Below are positions 47,245 through 59,297 of a stretch of 64,000 bases of DNA, piece after piece. The DNA lies in NCBI GenBank assembly GCA_018907035.1, contig JACCIC010000038.1:162501-226500 (forward strand). Direction: 5' to 3'. The position numbers and the translations under genes were made by a program. Under the pieces are notes generated by a model, which saw nothing but the letters and a program-made list of their open reading frames with translations, ran no database searches and was not told the origin of the DNA. The DNA comes from Sycobia sp. Sy_11. Taxonomy: Eukaryota > Arthropoda > Insecta > Hymenoptera > Epichrysomallidae. Within the stretch, counting starts at the first letter, position 1, and each line of letters opens with the position of its first letter.

Positions 47245-48608
47245 TTCATCGTGGTGACGCCATCTTCACCACAATTGTAGCAAAAGATACGTTTTCTTTC
47301 GGGGCATCTATCCGCCCAATGACCTGGTCTATTACACGTCCAGCATAGTCGATTGTCTTTTGCTGGATATCACCGCGAGGTCGTGGTGACTCGCGACGCG
47401 TCCTGTCCTGGTTCGTATATTGATCGTTGCGGTCTCTGCTAGGCGACCGGGGATAACGTCTCGGTTCGTCGTTCCCTCGAGCTGATCGGTAAACGCGGGA
47501 GGGTCTGATGGTGATATAGGTTCTATTTCTTGGGGATGGACTCCTAGGCCTATACCGAGGTTCGTCTGTTGGTCTTGATCGAAGTTGGGGAGGTGTTACT
47601 GATATCTGGGCGAGGGGCTTTGTTTTCGCGAATCGTCTGCCTTATATCGTCTTTCCTCCCGCAGGTGCCTCGGTGGTGGGCTATGACTTCCGTCCCTACT
47701 TCGCGGTGTTGTCACGGGGCTCGTGATAACTGCTTTTCTGGACGTCAATATCGATGTAGGTGGTTCGGTAATCGAAACTCGTTTAGGTTAATCCTCGTCT
47801 AGGGCTGCTACTCTTGATCGTCTGGTCGTTCTTCCAGACGGGGGGCATGCTGCGCTGCTCACCAGGCTGTTCTCTGCGGTTAGTGGCTCCTTGTATCGAC
47901 GAGTGAGCTCTCTTTTCAGTTCGATCTGTTGTCCTAATACTTGTAACTCATCTATGGTGTTAAATTCTTTTCGATCGATTTTGTTGAGGAATGTAGGGTG
48001 TAGATTTCTATAGACCCTATGTAATTGTGCTGGATCTTCTGGTGGAGTGTTATTTGGCTTTTGCTGCGCGTGCTGCATATTTGCAGCATACTGTCTCATC
48101 CAAGCATTATGTGGATCGTTCCATGGTCCTGGTAGGTTATACCAGGGGTTTATCATTGGTGCGGGCATTGCCTCTGCACCATGCAAGTTGGTTCTATGGG
48201 CCGGTGGTGATGGCCATGGGCCCATATTATAACCTCCCATGGTGGTGTTGTCATGTTTTCTTGATGTTGTGGGCTCTGCTGAGCGGCCGTATTCCGTGTT
48301 TCTATATCAACAGCCGTTGCTTTCTTAGTTTTTATTTCCTCTGCTGAGTTCAGCTCTGTGGAGTTTAGTACCTTCGATATTTCGGAAATATCCGGATGAA
48401 CCTCATCGTTCATCTCGTTCCAGTCAGCAGCGCTTTTTCCGAAAACCCATCTGTCTTCAAATCTAACGAGTCTATCTCGGAGGGCATCGACGTTATCTTT
48501 ACTGTTGATATTATTTTGTCTGGCTTCTTGTATTAGCTTTTCTGGCGGTATTTCTGTGAAGAGGCTATGTAGCCTTCTTTCTTCGTTGGCCAGTGCCTGA
48601 CTCGTCAA
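47230..48608 (-). pseudogene. Gypsy gag with double zinc knuckle
   Basis: It starts at 48608 (MTSQALANEERRLHSLFTEI), Glu/Asn-rich with a helical domain. A frame change near 48200 leads to a Pro/Gln-rich linker and LHRVYRNLHPTFLNKIDRKE followed by a coiled-helix segment. After stops and an Arg/Ser-rich part, the nucleocapsid follows with CWTCNRPGHWADRC (CCHC) and CYNCGEDGVTTMNC (second knuckle with His replaced by Val). The upstream leader to 48890 is poly-A/T-rich and is interrupted by a mariner. Confidence 0.75.
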
Positions 48609-48890
48609 TCGTTTCGCTTCTATTTTACTCGAGTATGTTTGTTCCGAGAAAAGAAATTTTATATTACTTTGGTATCGGTGATGTAATTATATATATATTC
48701 TATATATAATTGTTTGTGTGATTATAAATTAAAATCCTTTCTTCTTTTTTTTTTTGTTTTTGATTGCTGTGTTCGTAGATATACTCGTCTATTTTAAAAT
48801 TGTTCGGGTTCAATACAATTAAAAAAAAATTACTTATATTTCGGTTTATGTTCGCTTACGATTATCAGTCTTCTCTTTTTTTTTATATTA

Positions 48891-50176
48891 TTAGAAGTGT
48901 GAATAAGTCTTTCCCGTTTTTTGTAAGAGATGGCGCCACCAATACTGTGCGAGTATTCAATGGTTACATATGTCATAATCAAAGCTTATTCATATGTCAA
49001 CAATTCCATACTAACACATTAGTTAAAATTTTTTCGCATCATAAATTTTTGATATCGTGAAAATGTCGAAATTTAAGTCGAGTCGACGTCATTTGCGGGA
49101 AGTTTCACTTTATTGGTTCAATTTGAAGAAATCTGCTGCCGAGACGCATCGATTGCTTCAGGAGGCTTATGGAGAAGGTTGTGTCGATGATTCAAGTGTT
49201 CGCGGATGGTTTCGACGCTTCAAAAGCGGTGATTTCGACGTGGAAGACAAGGAGCGTTCCGGGCGGCCGCAAATCTTTGAAGATCGAGAATTGGCGACTT
49301 TGCTTGATGAAGATTCTTGTCAAACGCAAGAAGAACTTGCTGAAGCATTGGGAGTTGACCGAACAACCATTTCCAAGCGTTTGAAAGCCATGAGAATGAT
49401 CCAAAAGCAAGGAAATTGGGTGCCGTACGAACTGAAGCTGAGAGACGTCGAACGGCGTTTTTTCACTTGCGAACAGCTGCTTCAGCGACATAAAAGAAAG
49501 GGTTTTCTGCATCGTATCGTGACTGGCGATGAAAAGTGGATACGTTACGATAATCCGAAGTGAAGAAAATCATGGGGACTACCCGGCCATGCATCATCAT
49601 CGACGGCCAAGCCAAATATTCATGGCGCCAAGCTCATGCTCTGTATATGGTGGGACCAGCTAGGTGTGGTTTACTATGAGCTTCTGAAACCGAATGAAAG
49701 GATCACAGGCGAGGTCTATCGACGACAATTGATGCGTTTGAGCCGCGCACTGCGAGAAAAACGGCCACAATACTCCGACAGGCACGACAAAGTTATTTTG
49801 CAACATGACAATGCTCGACCACATGTTGCACCGCCGGTGAAAACATACTTAGAAACGCTCAAATGGGAAGTCCTACCCCACCCGCCGTATAGTCCAGACG
49901 TTGCTCCGTCTGATTACCATCTCTTCAGATCGATGACGCATGGCCTGGCTGACCAGCACTTCCATTCCTACGAGGAAGCCAAAAAATGGGTGGATGACTG
50001 GATAGAGGCCAAACCGGTCGAATTTTTTCGCAACGGGATTCGTATGTTGCCAGAAAGATGGGAAAAAGTTGTAGCTAGCGATGGCCAATACTTTCAATAA
50101 TTCATTTGTAACCATTTTTTCACAATAAAGGCTCAAAATTTGAAAAAAAAACGGGAAAGACTTATTCACATACCTG
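48891..50176 (+). mobile_element. Nearly intact mariner transposon
   Basis: Terminal inverted repeats are about 28 bp: the left (TGTGAATAAGTCTTTCCCG from 48897) equals the reverse complement of the right end (CGGGAAAGACTTATTCACA, 50153-50171). Flanking TA dinucleotides are present. It sits upstream of the minus-strand gypsy gag, probably in that element's leader or LTR. Confidence 0.93.
49063..50100 (+). pseudogene. Mariner transposase with a single nonsense codon
   Basis: Full-length frame of 345 codons plus stop from ATG at 49063 (MSKFKSSRRHLREVSLYWFN) to TAA at 50098-50100. It is broken only by TGA at 49561-49563 in the NPK*RKSW block, where relatives usually have Arg (CGA to TGA, a CpG-type change). 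It has the N-terminal helix-turn-helix pair, then DEKWI, LMLCIWWDQLGVVYYELL, QHDNARPHVA and HPPYSPDVAPSDYHLF, so the DD34D triad is complete. The copy is much younger than the other mariners here. A shorter product (166 residues, DNA-binding part only) could still be made. Confidence 0.92.
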
Positions 50177-53100
50177 ATAATTAGTTTATCAAGTTAAATG
50201 TAAGGATTTTTCTTAAATTATTAAGTTATTTTGCTAAACTATCAAATAGTTGGTTTAGTTTTTTTTTGTCAGACTTTTTTTGTATTTAATTCTGTATTTC
50301 TGTTTTTGAATATAATTTCATAGTTATTGTTAAGTTAGGTAAGTATTAACTTAAATGTTTCTCTTGTTCCTGTTGATTATTATTTTAAATTATTTTTATA
50401 TAGTAATAGTTTTTTTTAATTAGTAATATTATTATGTATATTATTTAGGTACTGTTGTAGTGAGGAATTGTGAAAGTTGTTAACAATTTATTGATAAAAT
50501 TTCGGATAAACGTTGAAATTGGGAATAATTCAGTTCAGCATCTTCTTTTTTGTTTCTATATAATCATAGAAAATTTAAAAAAAAATTTTTTTTTTGATTG
50601 TTAATGTAAAAAAAAAGTATTTATTTATGGTTTAACAATTTCTGTTATTAATTAAATGATCTTTATGTCCTCGTTGGCCGTTTATTGGTGATTCTAAATG
50701 TGAACTTTATTGTAAACTTCTTTTCCCATGTGGTATGTTATTTATTTATTTAATTAGTTATTTATTTATTTATTATCTTGATTGTTCGTATTTTCTTTGA
50801 CGTTAATTGATTTTACCGATGCTTCACTAACTTCCTTATTTTTATATCCTGATGTTGGTTATTTATTATAAATTATTAAATTATTTATTATTTATTGTTT
50901 GTTAATTGTTTAATTAATAATTGTGGGTCGGCTACTACACTGCACAATATACAGTGTCCTTGCTGGCTAAAAGAAAGAGCTTGAAGTTTGATTGATATAT
51001 ATATTTTTTTTGTATATACTGCTTAAGAACTTTGTTTATTTATAATAAATTTATTGATATTGATTTTATTGTTAATTAATTGTTATCCTATTTGTAGACC
51101 ACCTCTATATCTTTTCTATGGCTTGATACTGCTATGATTTTACAATCTTGTTTTAACTCACCTTATTGTTATTTGACCTAATATAGGTGCAGATTTACCA
51201 TATGAGTTATATGTTTTTGAGATTATTTATTAATTAAATTATTTATTTATTTGCAGGGAGAAATTTGTGTGAATAATTTACCATCTATTTTTACTACAAT
51301 CGTTTCAATTTTGTATCAAAAGAAATTACATATCAATGTTGTGGTGGTCACAGATTAATTTAACTAATTGTTTATTTATTTGTTATACTTATTTATGACG
51401 TATTTATTAATATTTTACTTATTTTGTGTCTTCACTAACTTTGGATGGCATAGCTATTTTTTAAAACTTACCTCATACTATGAGCGCATTTTCACACACA
51501 TATGTGTCCTTTAATACAGTTATACTACCTTCATCCTGTGCAAGTGTAAATTATTTATTTATTACTCCTCTATTACTCATCTATTTATATCCAGCTCCTC
51601 TGCTTATTATTAATGTATTTTGCAGTGAATGTGCAATATTTTGAATTACCTCTGTCTGGATGTACTTTATATAAGGCAGCGACAGTGTATGTTGTAAAAA
51701 TACTCTCAAAGTATTTTTGCAAAAATTTATAATTATTTATAAATATTTATTACCGTAATATCCACCATTGCTGTGGTTCACACAAGTTCTTTGTACTTTA
51801 CTGGGGTGGAAAATTCCTTTTTCTTCCCACACTTTTTATGTTTTCAATTTCTGTCCCCTATATGTACCACACTTGACATATAGGTTATACTGTCTTATGT
51901 AGCAGACAGGTATTAACCTTTTTATAAGTGTCACATTCACTGCACTGTCACTAGTTGTGTATTAAATAAATAAGCTGGACAATTAGTTCACAAGAGCGTA
52001 TATTCGCTGGTCTCGTGCTGAGAGTTTTCTCTCCTTTTCTTTTTCTGGATTGCACAGGGGTAACTGGTACTATTTATACACTAACAAATATTTACAACAC
52101 ATTAATCCCATATAAAACAATAAAATGTACTTGATAGCGACTCCTTTTATTCTGCTGATTACTCTCTTATAAGCAATATACAATTCTTACATTTGCAAAA
52201 TGTGCATTATTTTCCTTTTGTTAGCACTTACGCAGCTGCTATCAGTTGCTGCTGTACAGCTTCTCAATGCTTCCTATAAGAAAGGCTTGATGCTTTCAAT
52301 TTATTCCCTTTTTTTATATATAGGGGATGGCTCGAGAAAATGCAAAGGGTATTTGCCACTGACTTCTAAAAGTTAGTGAGCTAGACGACAAGGGGAAAGG
52401 GCCATAAGTACATCATTCAGACATGTAACGATTGGTGTGAAATATATATTTATATACAGTTCCATAAGATATGATATGATAATAAAAGATATGTAACTGA
52501 TAAAACGTTATTTTAAATAATAATTAAATATATATAAATAAAATATATAACATGAGCACAATAATGTAAGGTTATAAGAATAATGAAAAACAATAATATA
52601 TATAAACATATACAAGATTTGATATATGATGCTGCACACGTATGACATAATACACTATATTGACATATATAATATAACTATATTACTGGAGCTTGAAGGG
52701 GCTGATCGACATCTGAATTATTATTAATATTAATTGCATCTATCTCTTGACTTTATATGCAACTATACATTATTTAGACGAATTTAATATTCGTACATCT
52801 TATATTCATAACTATTGATGCAAACATATTCTTATTGTTATTTTTAACACAGTACTTTATTAATGTCAGAATTTGAAAGAAGCTTTGTATTTAGAATTTA
52901 AGACTTAATATGCATATTATATTACATATGCGTATATCATAACTTTTTGCCAATTGTACTTATATAACAATATTTTTAAAGCAAATGTTGATTAGAAATA
53001 AATGTAAATAGACATGTATTCATTACTTTTAAGATTGTGAATAGTGAAATAAGAAATGAAAATAATCTGAACGTATAAAATATAGTATTAATAAGAATGA

Positions 53101-53344
53101 TAGCTTATGTTATACTTTTTTTTTGACAGAAGCATGAAAGTAGACTATGAGAGTTTGCAGCAAGTTGAGTATTGCTAATTATAATTCACTAAAAAAAGAA
53201 AATCACACATTTATCTATAGCTTTTGCATCTGTATGAAATTTTGTTTATCTGTTTAATGTCATTTTAAGTTATATCCAAAAAATTCTTTAATCCCGAGGG
53301 GTACTACCAATAATAGTTAAGATGTACATAAATATTTTAATAAT
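50177..53344. other. Long AT-rich, T-rich non-coding stretch
   Basis: Many TTATTTA repeats and poly-T runs on the + strand between about 50200 and 51500, with no ORF of note. It may contain the leader/5' LTR of the minus-strand gypsy, but no paired LTR was identified. 52430-53340 is plain AT-rich DNA. Confidence 0.45.
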
Positions 53345-53559
53345 ATGCAATTAGGAATTCAGTGCAGCAAAAATTCCTCAGGGGAAAGCATTCAGTTTGC
53401 GAGGGGGGGGGCGAAGTCTCATACATGCCTTTACTGTATGTTGCTCGCGGTGGTGCTACTGCGCATTCTCGTGCGCCGCTCATCAATATGGCCGCACTTC
53501 GCACTTCGCCACGTGCTCACGTATTTTATGAATGGGTCGGAGAGTCTTATGAGCCAGGA
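53345..53559. other. Short GC-rich segment with a run of nine G
   Basis: It contains GAGGGGGGGGGCGAAG (53399-53414) and CACTTCGCACTTCGCCACGT. Open in two overlapping frames but with no recognisable domain. Confidence 0.35.
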
Positions 53560-54125
53560 AAATAGTCGCTGGTGACATCACCGGACCATTGGTAGAGAGT
53601 GGTCATGGATTTGAGTATAGCCTGGTGTTTCAAGATTTTTTTACACGGTAGGTACAATGTTTTCCCATTCGTAAAGCAAACGCCAAGACGATCCTCATAG
53701 AATTTAGAAAGGGGATCGTACTCAAATTCAGTGTACCAGAGGTCTTCCTGTTGGATAATGGTACAGAATTTAAGAATCGTTTGATAGATGATCATTTAGT
53801 AGAAGCGGGTATAATCCGTACCCTTACACGACCGTGCGAACCGCAGGCTAACACATTGAAGCGGTTCAACAGGACGTTGAAAACGCACAATATGGTGTTT
53901 ATAGAAGGATTCCATAATATGTGGGACGAGAAACTCTTTGAGTTGAACTTCTCGGTCAATACAACGCAACATAGCTCCACTGGATACTCTCCGGCTTTAT
54001 TAAATTTCGAAAAAGAACTGACTCCACAAGGAACTTTTCGCCATAGCCAAGATCAAGCTGCGGCGGAAACTCAACAAAAAGCAAGAGAGAGTGTCTGGCT
54101 AGCGAAAATGAGCAAATTACTCTAA
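53560..54125 (+). pseudogene. Ty3/gypsy integrase core fragment
   Basis: After a frameshifted start (GFEY.LVFQDFFTR and AKTILIEFRKGIVLKF can be read across frames), the frame 53751-54125 contains DNGTEFKNRLID, LTRPCEPQAN, LKRFNRTLKTH and NTTQHSSTGYSPALLNFEKEL. The second catalytic Asp is present, but the catalytic Glu position (usually VERxNRT) reads LKRFNRT, so Glu is Lys. The fragment belongs to a lineage different from the integrase at 44-45 kb. It is joined at about 54125 to a truncated mariner. Confidence 0.8.
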
Positions 54126-54600
54126 ATGCCCGCTACCTCTTGCATCTCAAAAAACAGTAGCTATAACGTTGTTCACCGTAAAAATTGTTTTTGGCCTTCT
54201 TTGGAGTTGGTTCCCCTGGTCCAATCCACTATTTAGACTGTTGTTTGGTTTCAGAAGTGTAGTGGTGGATCCAAGTTTCGACAACTTGGTCCATGAATCC
54301 ACTCGAATATGATGAGGAGGATGTTCCCAGTGTTGAGTCCATCTCTTCTTTAATTTCCTTTGGCGTTAACACCTTCAAATAAAAGTATTTGATGACAGCA
54401 CGATTTTGCAGCTTTTCCATTTTTACGAAAAACACAGAGTCGTCTTGTTCAACGTGCTCTCAAATGTAAACTAATATGGCGATCGGACTAAAAGTATAGC
54501 TGTAAGCTATCTAAGGATGGTACTATAGAAGGCCACCTCAAGGTAGGCCTGGTGGCGCCATCTCTTGGTCAGGGCAGGCACTTATCAATCCAGCCTCGTA
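54126..54600 (-). mobile_element. Mariner deletion derivative
   Basis: The 5' end at 54600 carries the terminal repeat TACGAGGCTGGATTGATAAG on the minus strand, like the copy at 15237. Transposase starts MEKLQNRAVIKYFYLKVLTP at 54420 and jumps from SSSSYSSGF directly to VETWIHHYTSETKQQSK, losing about 100 codons of the linker region. It runs out through KKAKNN-like sequence until it abuts the gypsy integrase fragment. No right terminal repeat. Confidence 0.85.
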
Positions 54601-54604
54601 TATA

Positions 54605-55520
54605 TACTAGGTGTGTTCAAAAAGTAACGAGAATTTTTCAATTTCACGGGTTTAGATAGTCCGCCTGTATGAAATTTTTTTATCATATTGATACGCATGC
54701 CCCTGAAGTACAATAAAATGTTCAGCAATATTTATTGCTTACTTTTTAAGCGATAACCGCTTACGGTAGATGTGTTTTTTGAGCTCGGCGATTTTCGTTT
54801 GTCGAACCTTTTTCGGTCTTGACCAACCAGAATGCCTCCACTGGAACGATTGAGCCTTCGTTCCATCATCATGTCCATAAACCTATGTTTCGTCACCTGT
54901 TATAACATATTTTAGTAATTCTAAGCAACTTCTATTCGCCGCTGTTTTTGTTCGAAATTCAACAATTTTGGAATAAATTGTGCTGCCAACGTTTCGTATC
55001 CAAAACATCCGAAAAAATTCCATGGCATGATTCAAATGATATGCCAACATCATCAGCGATTTCTCTGACTGTGATTCTGTGATCGTTCATAACCATTTCT
55101 TTCACTTTTTTCACGTTTTCATCGGTTGTTGATGTGCTTGAGCGTCCGGGTTGTTGGTCATCTTCAACGTTTTCACAGCCATCTTGGAAACGCTTATACC
55201 ACTCGTAAATCCTTCTTTTACTCATAGCTGACTTACCATATGCCTTTATTAACAATTTACAAACTTCACTACACTTTATTTTATTTTTTACTCAAAATTG
55301 AATACAAATTCTTTGCTCCACAAAGGAAAATGGCCGAGCTCAAAAAACACTTCTAAAGTTAGAGGCTGCCACTTACAAAGTAAGCAATGAATATTACTGA
55401 AAATTTCATCGTACTTCAGGGACACGCGTACCAACATAATTAAAAAAAATTTATACAGGCGGACTCTCCAAACCCGGGAAATTGAAAAATTCTGGTTACT
55501 TTTTGAACACACTTCGTGTA
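54605..55520 (-). mobile_element. Internally deleted mariner with ~140-bp terminal repeats
   Basis: The left end (from 54611, GTGTGTTCAAAAAGTAACGA) and the reverse complement of the right end (GTGTGTTCAAAAAGTAACCA) stay similar for about 140 bp, including CGGGTTT.GA.AGTCCGCCTGTAT and TTTATTGCTTACTTT-like ends. Between them the minus strand encodes KSAMSKRRIYEWYKRFQDG, then GRSSTSTTDENVKKVKEMV and TVREIADDVGISF (54959-55255), followed by broken GDET-like and QSSQW-like remnants. The catalytic domain is deleted. Confidence 0.85.
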
Positions 55521-55544
55521 TATATATATATATATCTACAAAAA

Positions 55545-56345
55545 TATATTTATATAAAATACATCGGACTATAAGTTGTCCGCTACCATTTTGGGCAAGC
55601 AAAACAATTTTATATCATTTATCCATATACAGCGTTAGACTATTTGGACTGACGCAAGCCTTAAACGTCAATAAAATTTGAGAAGCTGAGAGAGGGATCT
55701 TCCATGGCATTGACTGATTGGGTATATAAAGCCCGAATTTTTCCACAAAAATTGTTCAGTAGCAGTTTAGTAATACCAGCAGTAGTCCAACCTTGAAGTC
55801 TCTCTCAAGCTTTCCAAAAAAGGAGGTCTAATTAAACAATAATTTTATACAGATCAATTGTTATTATTTATACTGTCAATTGAGAGAAATGTGGTCCCTT
55901 GAAAGCAGAGACTCGATTCTCTTCCGTTATCTTTTCCTCTTCTTCACATAACCACATAATATGTAAATATTCTATTATATTACACGAGATTTGCTATGTA
56001 CGCTAGCGTGACTCATGCTGCTCGCGCGATTAGAGTGACGCTAAGCACATCGTACTACGGTCTTTTTAAACATAATTGAAAGTTCGTCCCAGGATAGTAC
56101 GGGCAACCATAGGCTTGACATCCGCAACAAATATATATGCATGCATATACCTATATATATACATGTATGCGTATATACGTATACGTATCACATGCTCGAC
56201 GTGACATATGATATTTAATTTTTTGGGACTCAGCCGGGATAATGCGGAGCGAACTGTTGATTTTGTTTCATAGGTGCAGCACTCTTAAAAACTAAAATAT
56301 TAAAAAATTAATTCTAAATAAATAAACAAATAAAAATTTTTTTAA
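55545..56345 (+). mobile_element. Second copy of the Pro-primed LTR/leader fragment
   Basis: Homologous to 14160-15120 through most of its length. It contains a TATA-like GGGTATATAAAG near 55719 and the primer-binding-like TGGGACTCAGCCGGGAT at 56224-56240. No coding sequence follows; a (TA)n tract at about 56366-56402 comes next. Confidence 0.6.
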
Positions 56346-56362
56346 TATACTTATTAAATTGA

Positions 56363-56402
<40 letters not shown>

Positions 56403-56405
<3 letters not shown>

Positions 56406-58565
56406 AACGAGCACCGATATGTACATTGATGGTGTTCGTTCGCGAAGTAGAGAGAGACAGATGATAGGTTATAGTCTCTCTCGACTTCAGTAAATATGAG
56501 AGAGTGGGGGAAAAATTTTAAGTAGTATCGTTTGAGCTGCAAAGTAAGCAACTGAAAAATATATTCTTTTTTCGCTTTTTCTCTTTGAATTATATATACA
56601 GTACATTCCTTGTGTTTTCTTCCTCTCTGTAAAGAAAATTTAATTGAGTTTGAAGTGAATTTTGAGCGTTGTAATTGAACGATAATTTTAGAAAACTCTT
56701 CCAAATATTTTAAGCTGAAAAACTTCATCTTCGACAGCAACGGAAGAATATCGAGCCCGCACCGAATTTAAGTCTAGTTAGAAGTAAGTGATCGTTACTA
56801 TTTCGTTACTATCTCGATTTGATTAAGCGTGCAAAACAAATATATACACCTGCTAGTTGTTGGATAAATAACTAGCCACCGTGATATAATTTGGAATTCA
56901 TATCGTAAAATTTAATCTTTTTGAGGCCGGCGATGGCTCGATCGCTAGAGCGAAGGACTAATAACTTGGTGATCCGAGTTCAAATCCCGGTCTCGGCCGA
57001 TTGACACAAGCATCGCTGTAATAATTTACATGTGCTGTGTTTACAAACACATCGCAGACCTCCGTTGCTGATTAGTATCGATATTTGGAAGCATAAACAG
57101 AGCGACATTAAATAACATAAAAAAAAATCTTGTATATAACGGTTAGAATTCGAACTGTATGTGCTTGATTATGTGAGCCTTGATTCGAGCAGGAGCCACG
57201 CATAGACAAGTTAATCTAGATGGGATAGTTTGTGTGCATTGGCGCTACCATGCGTGCCGTTAATGTACACAAGCATACTGAATCAGGGAATATCAACATA
57301 TACGTAGATAATATATTTTAAATTAAATTAATGTATATTTTTATTTATTCTTATTGATACATATATTGAAAAGAAGCCGCGATCGAAATGCGACTCGTCA
57401 GCCGCGGCGCGTGCGGCAAACATAAATACTGCACGACCTCGGCTGGCGGAGAAGGGCAATGTGGGGGGAAGGGGGTGCAAAGGGTCGTCGCGGAGAGGAG
57501 AAAAGAGTAGTTTCTTTTTAGTCTAGTTTCGGATAAAAGGAGAAGAGCCACTCGGGCCCGATTCGGGAGAGAAAGGAAGAATAATAGTATTGCAGAGTTG
57601 TCGGCGTGCGCGTTTTCGTCACGTTCTGCGGAGGGAGACGGGACCACGCGACTTTGCCCCGACCAGGCGTACGAGCGGAGTACACGGCCTGAGAGGAGCG
57701 TCTGCTGAAACCGGCGACCGTCGGCATCACCGGGACTGTGCGGAAGGCTTGGCGACTCCCGCCGTCGCCCAGCGCCTGCCGAATTGGTGCTCGCGTCCGT
57801 TTGGTGTTGGCGCAGACGGTGCAGGCAGATCGCTGCCGTTCTGTGTCCGCGTGTGATTGCGTGTGCCGCCCAGCGACGACGCCAGTATTCCTGGGGGACG
57901 CCCCGTCGAGAGTAAACTCAGGTTAGTCCGAGCGAACGCGCCGTCGCAAGGCGCCCGGCAGCGGGCGGACGAGTGTGCGTGAGAGAGAGAGAGAGAGAGA
58001 GAGTGTGTGTGCGTACGTATTATGGCTTGTGCTTTTCGCGGACCCTGTCGCAGGCGCGTGAGCCTCGCGTCTTCCCGTATTGTAAACCGCGAGATTGCCA
58101 TGCCTGTAAATGAAATTTATATTCGAATAAAAATAGGCTTTTATAATAAAACTTATATTTGACTAACACGTTCGCGTTCATTCCTTCGTTTTCTTTCCTT
58201 TCTCACTGTCAGTTACTATCTCCCCTGCATAATTTCCCGCATCGCGCTAACATCGCGCGCAGGATCCTCCCACCTCCATGGGCACGGCGAAGAGTTTCCG
58301 CCGTGCGATCTGATTTAGCTGCGGACGTTATGTTCGTTGCCGGACCAACGCGCACGAAACAGGTGAGTAGGCTCGCGCTTTCGCGAGCCGATTTTTTTCT
58401 TTGTAACGGGTCGGCGCGTCGTAGCACACCGAGACTCCGCCGCCGACGGGTGCTTATACCCCGGACAGCAAGAGGCTGGAACGACGTGGGTTGCGCGTGG
58501 ATCGTACGGGAGCGGTTACGTGTCGTTATTCGATCAGGAGTTCGAAGAATCGAATCCATCCCGTT

Positions 58566-58568
<3 letters not shown>
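56403..58568 (+). mobile_element. Putative solo LTR with TGTAACG...CGTTACA ends
   Basis: It starts TGTAACG right after a (TA)n tract and ends CGTTACA right before another; the ends are perfect 7-bp inverted repeats with TG/CA termini. The right part (57375-58560) is strongly GC-rich with AATAAA signals near 58125-58148 and a (GA)n(GT)n tract near 57980-58012. A SINE lies inside (56923-57131). There is no coding domain, so a solo LTR is the simplest reading. Overlapping long frames in the GC-rich part look fortuitous. Confidence 0.45.
56923..57131 (+). repeat. tRNA-derived SINE
   Basis: The head resembles a tRNA: A-box-like TGGCTCGATCGCTAGAGC with a perfect D-arm (GCTC/GAGC) and a B box GAGTTCAAATCCCGG in a T-arm. 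The acceptor stem is only partly paired and the anticodon arm is poor, so it is not a normal tRNA gene. A ~100-bp unrelated body with a TGTGTTT/AAACACA hairpin follows, then an A-rich tail (about 57108-57127). AATCTT occurs directly before (56914-56919) and after (57126-57131) and may be part of a target duplication. Confidence 0.65.
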
Positions 58569-58615
<47 letters not shown>

Positions 58616-59242
58616 AATTTTAAAAGGAATTCTCTGATTCAGTCGAGTAAGTGAGAGATAGTGGGTCAAAGATTGATATATTATAAAAATAATAAATTTT
58701 ATAATTGAAAATAATTATTTTTTTATATAATAAACAATTATTTATAGTTTTTTATTATTAAATGTTTAATTTATTAAAAATAATTATTAGATCAATAATC
58801 CTATATTTCCTCATATAATACATAACAAGACTTTACATATTTGGAAGTCATTTTTGAATCCTGCCGCCTCCGCGGTATCCTTGGTATAAAACTATATTTT
58901 TATAAATAAATTATAAATAAAATTTTGTATTATGCTGAATCAGAATTATTATATAATCGATTACCAAGAATAAAACTGAGGGCCGCGCAGTAAGAATAAA
59001 CTCTTACTAAGAAAATAAAATATTGGTAAATATAGAATTAATTAATAATATTTATAGTAAATTTATAATTATTTATAAATTAAAAAATATTTCATTCACA
59101 ACTTCCGGCCAAGGTAAGTTGATCCCTTGGCGACGGTAAGTATTTCAATTATTAATTTCTATATTAATAGTAACAGGATTAGGTAAAATAGAAGAGATAT
59201 AACAAGGTCGTATTGACTACCTTGATAACCTAGAACCCTGTT

Positions 59243-59297
<55 letters not shown>

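Noticed and set aside
50177..52360. Matching 5' LTR of the minus-strand gypsy
   Set aside because: No segment here could be aligned by eye with 39935-41690, so an LTR pair is not claimed.
56923..57000. Functional tRNA gene
   Set aside because: A and B boxes and a D-arm are present, but the acceptor and anticodon stems pair poorly and a body plus A-rich tail follow; a SINE fits better.
57590..58617. Several overlapping frames on both strands in GC-rich DNA
   Set aside because: Stops are rare in this composition; no recognisable domain, and the region behaves like an LTR with polyadenylation signals.
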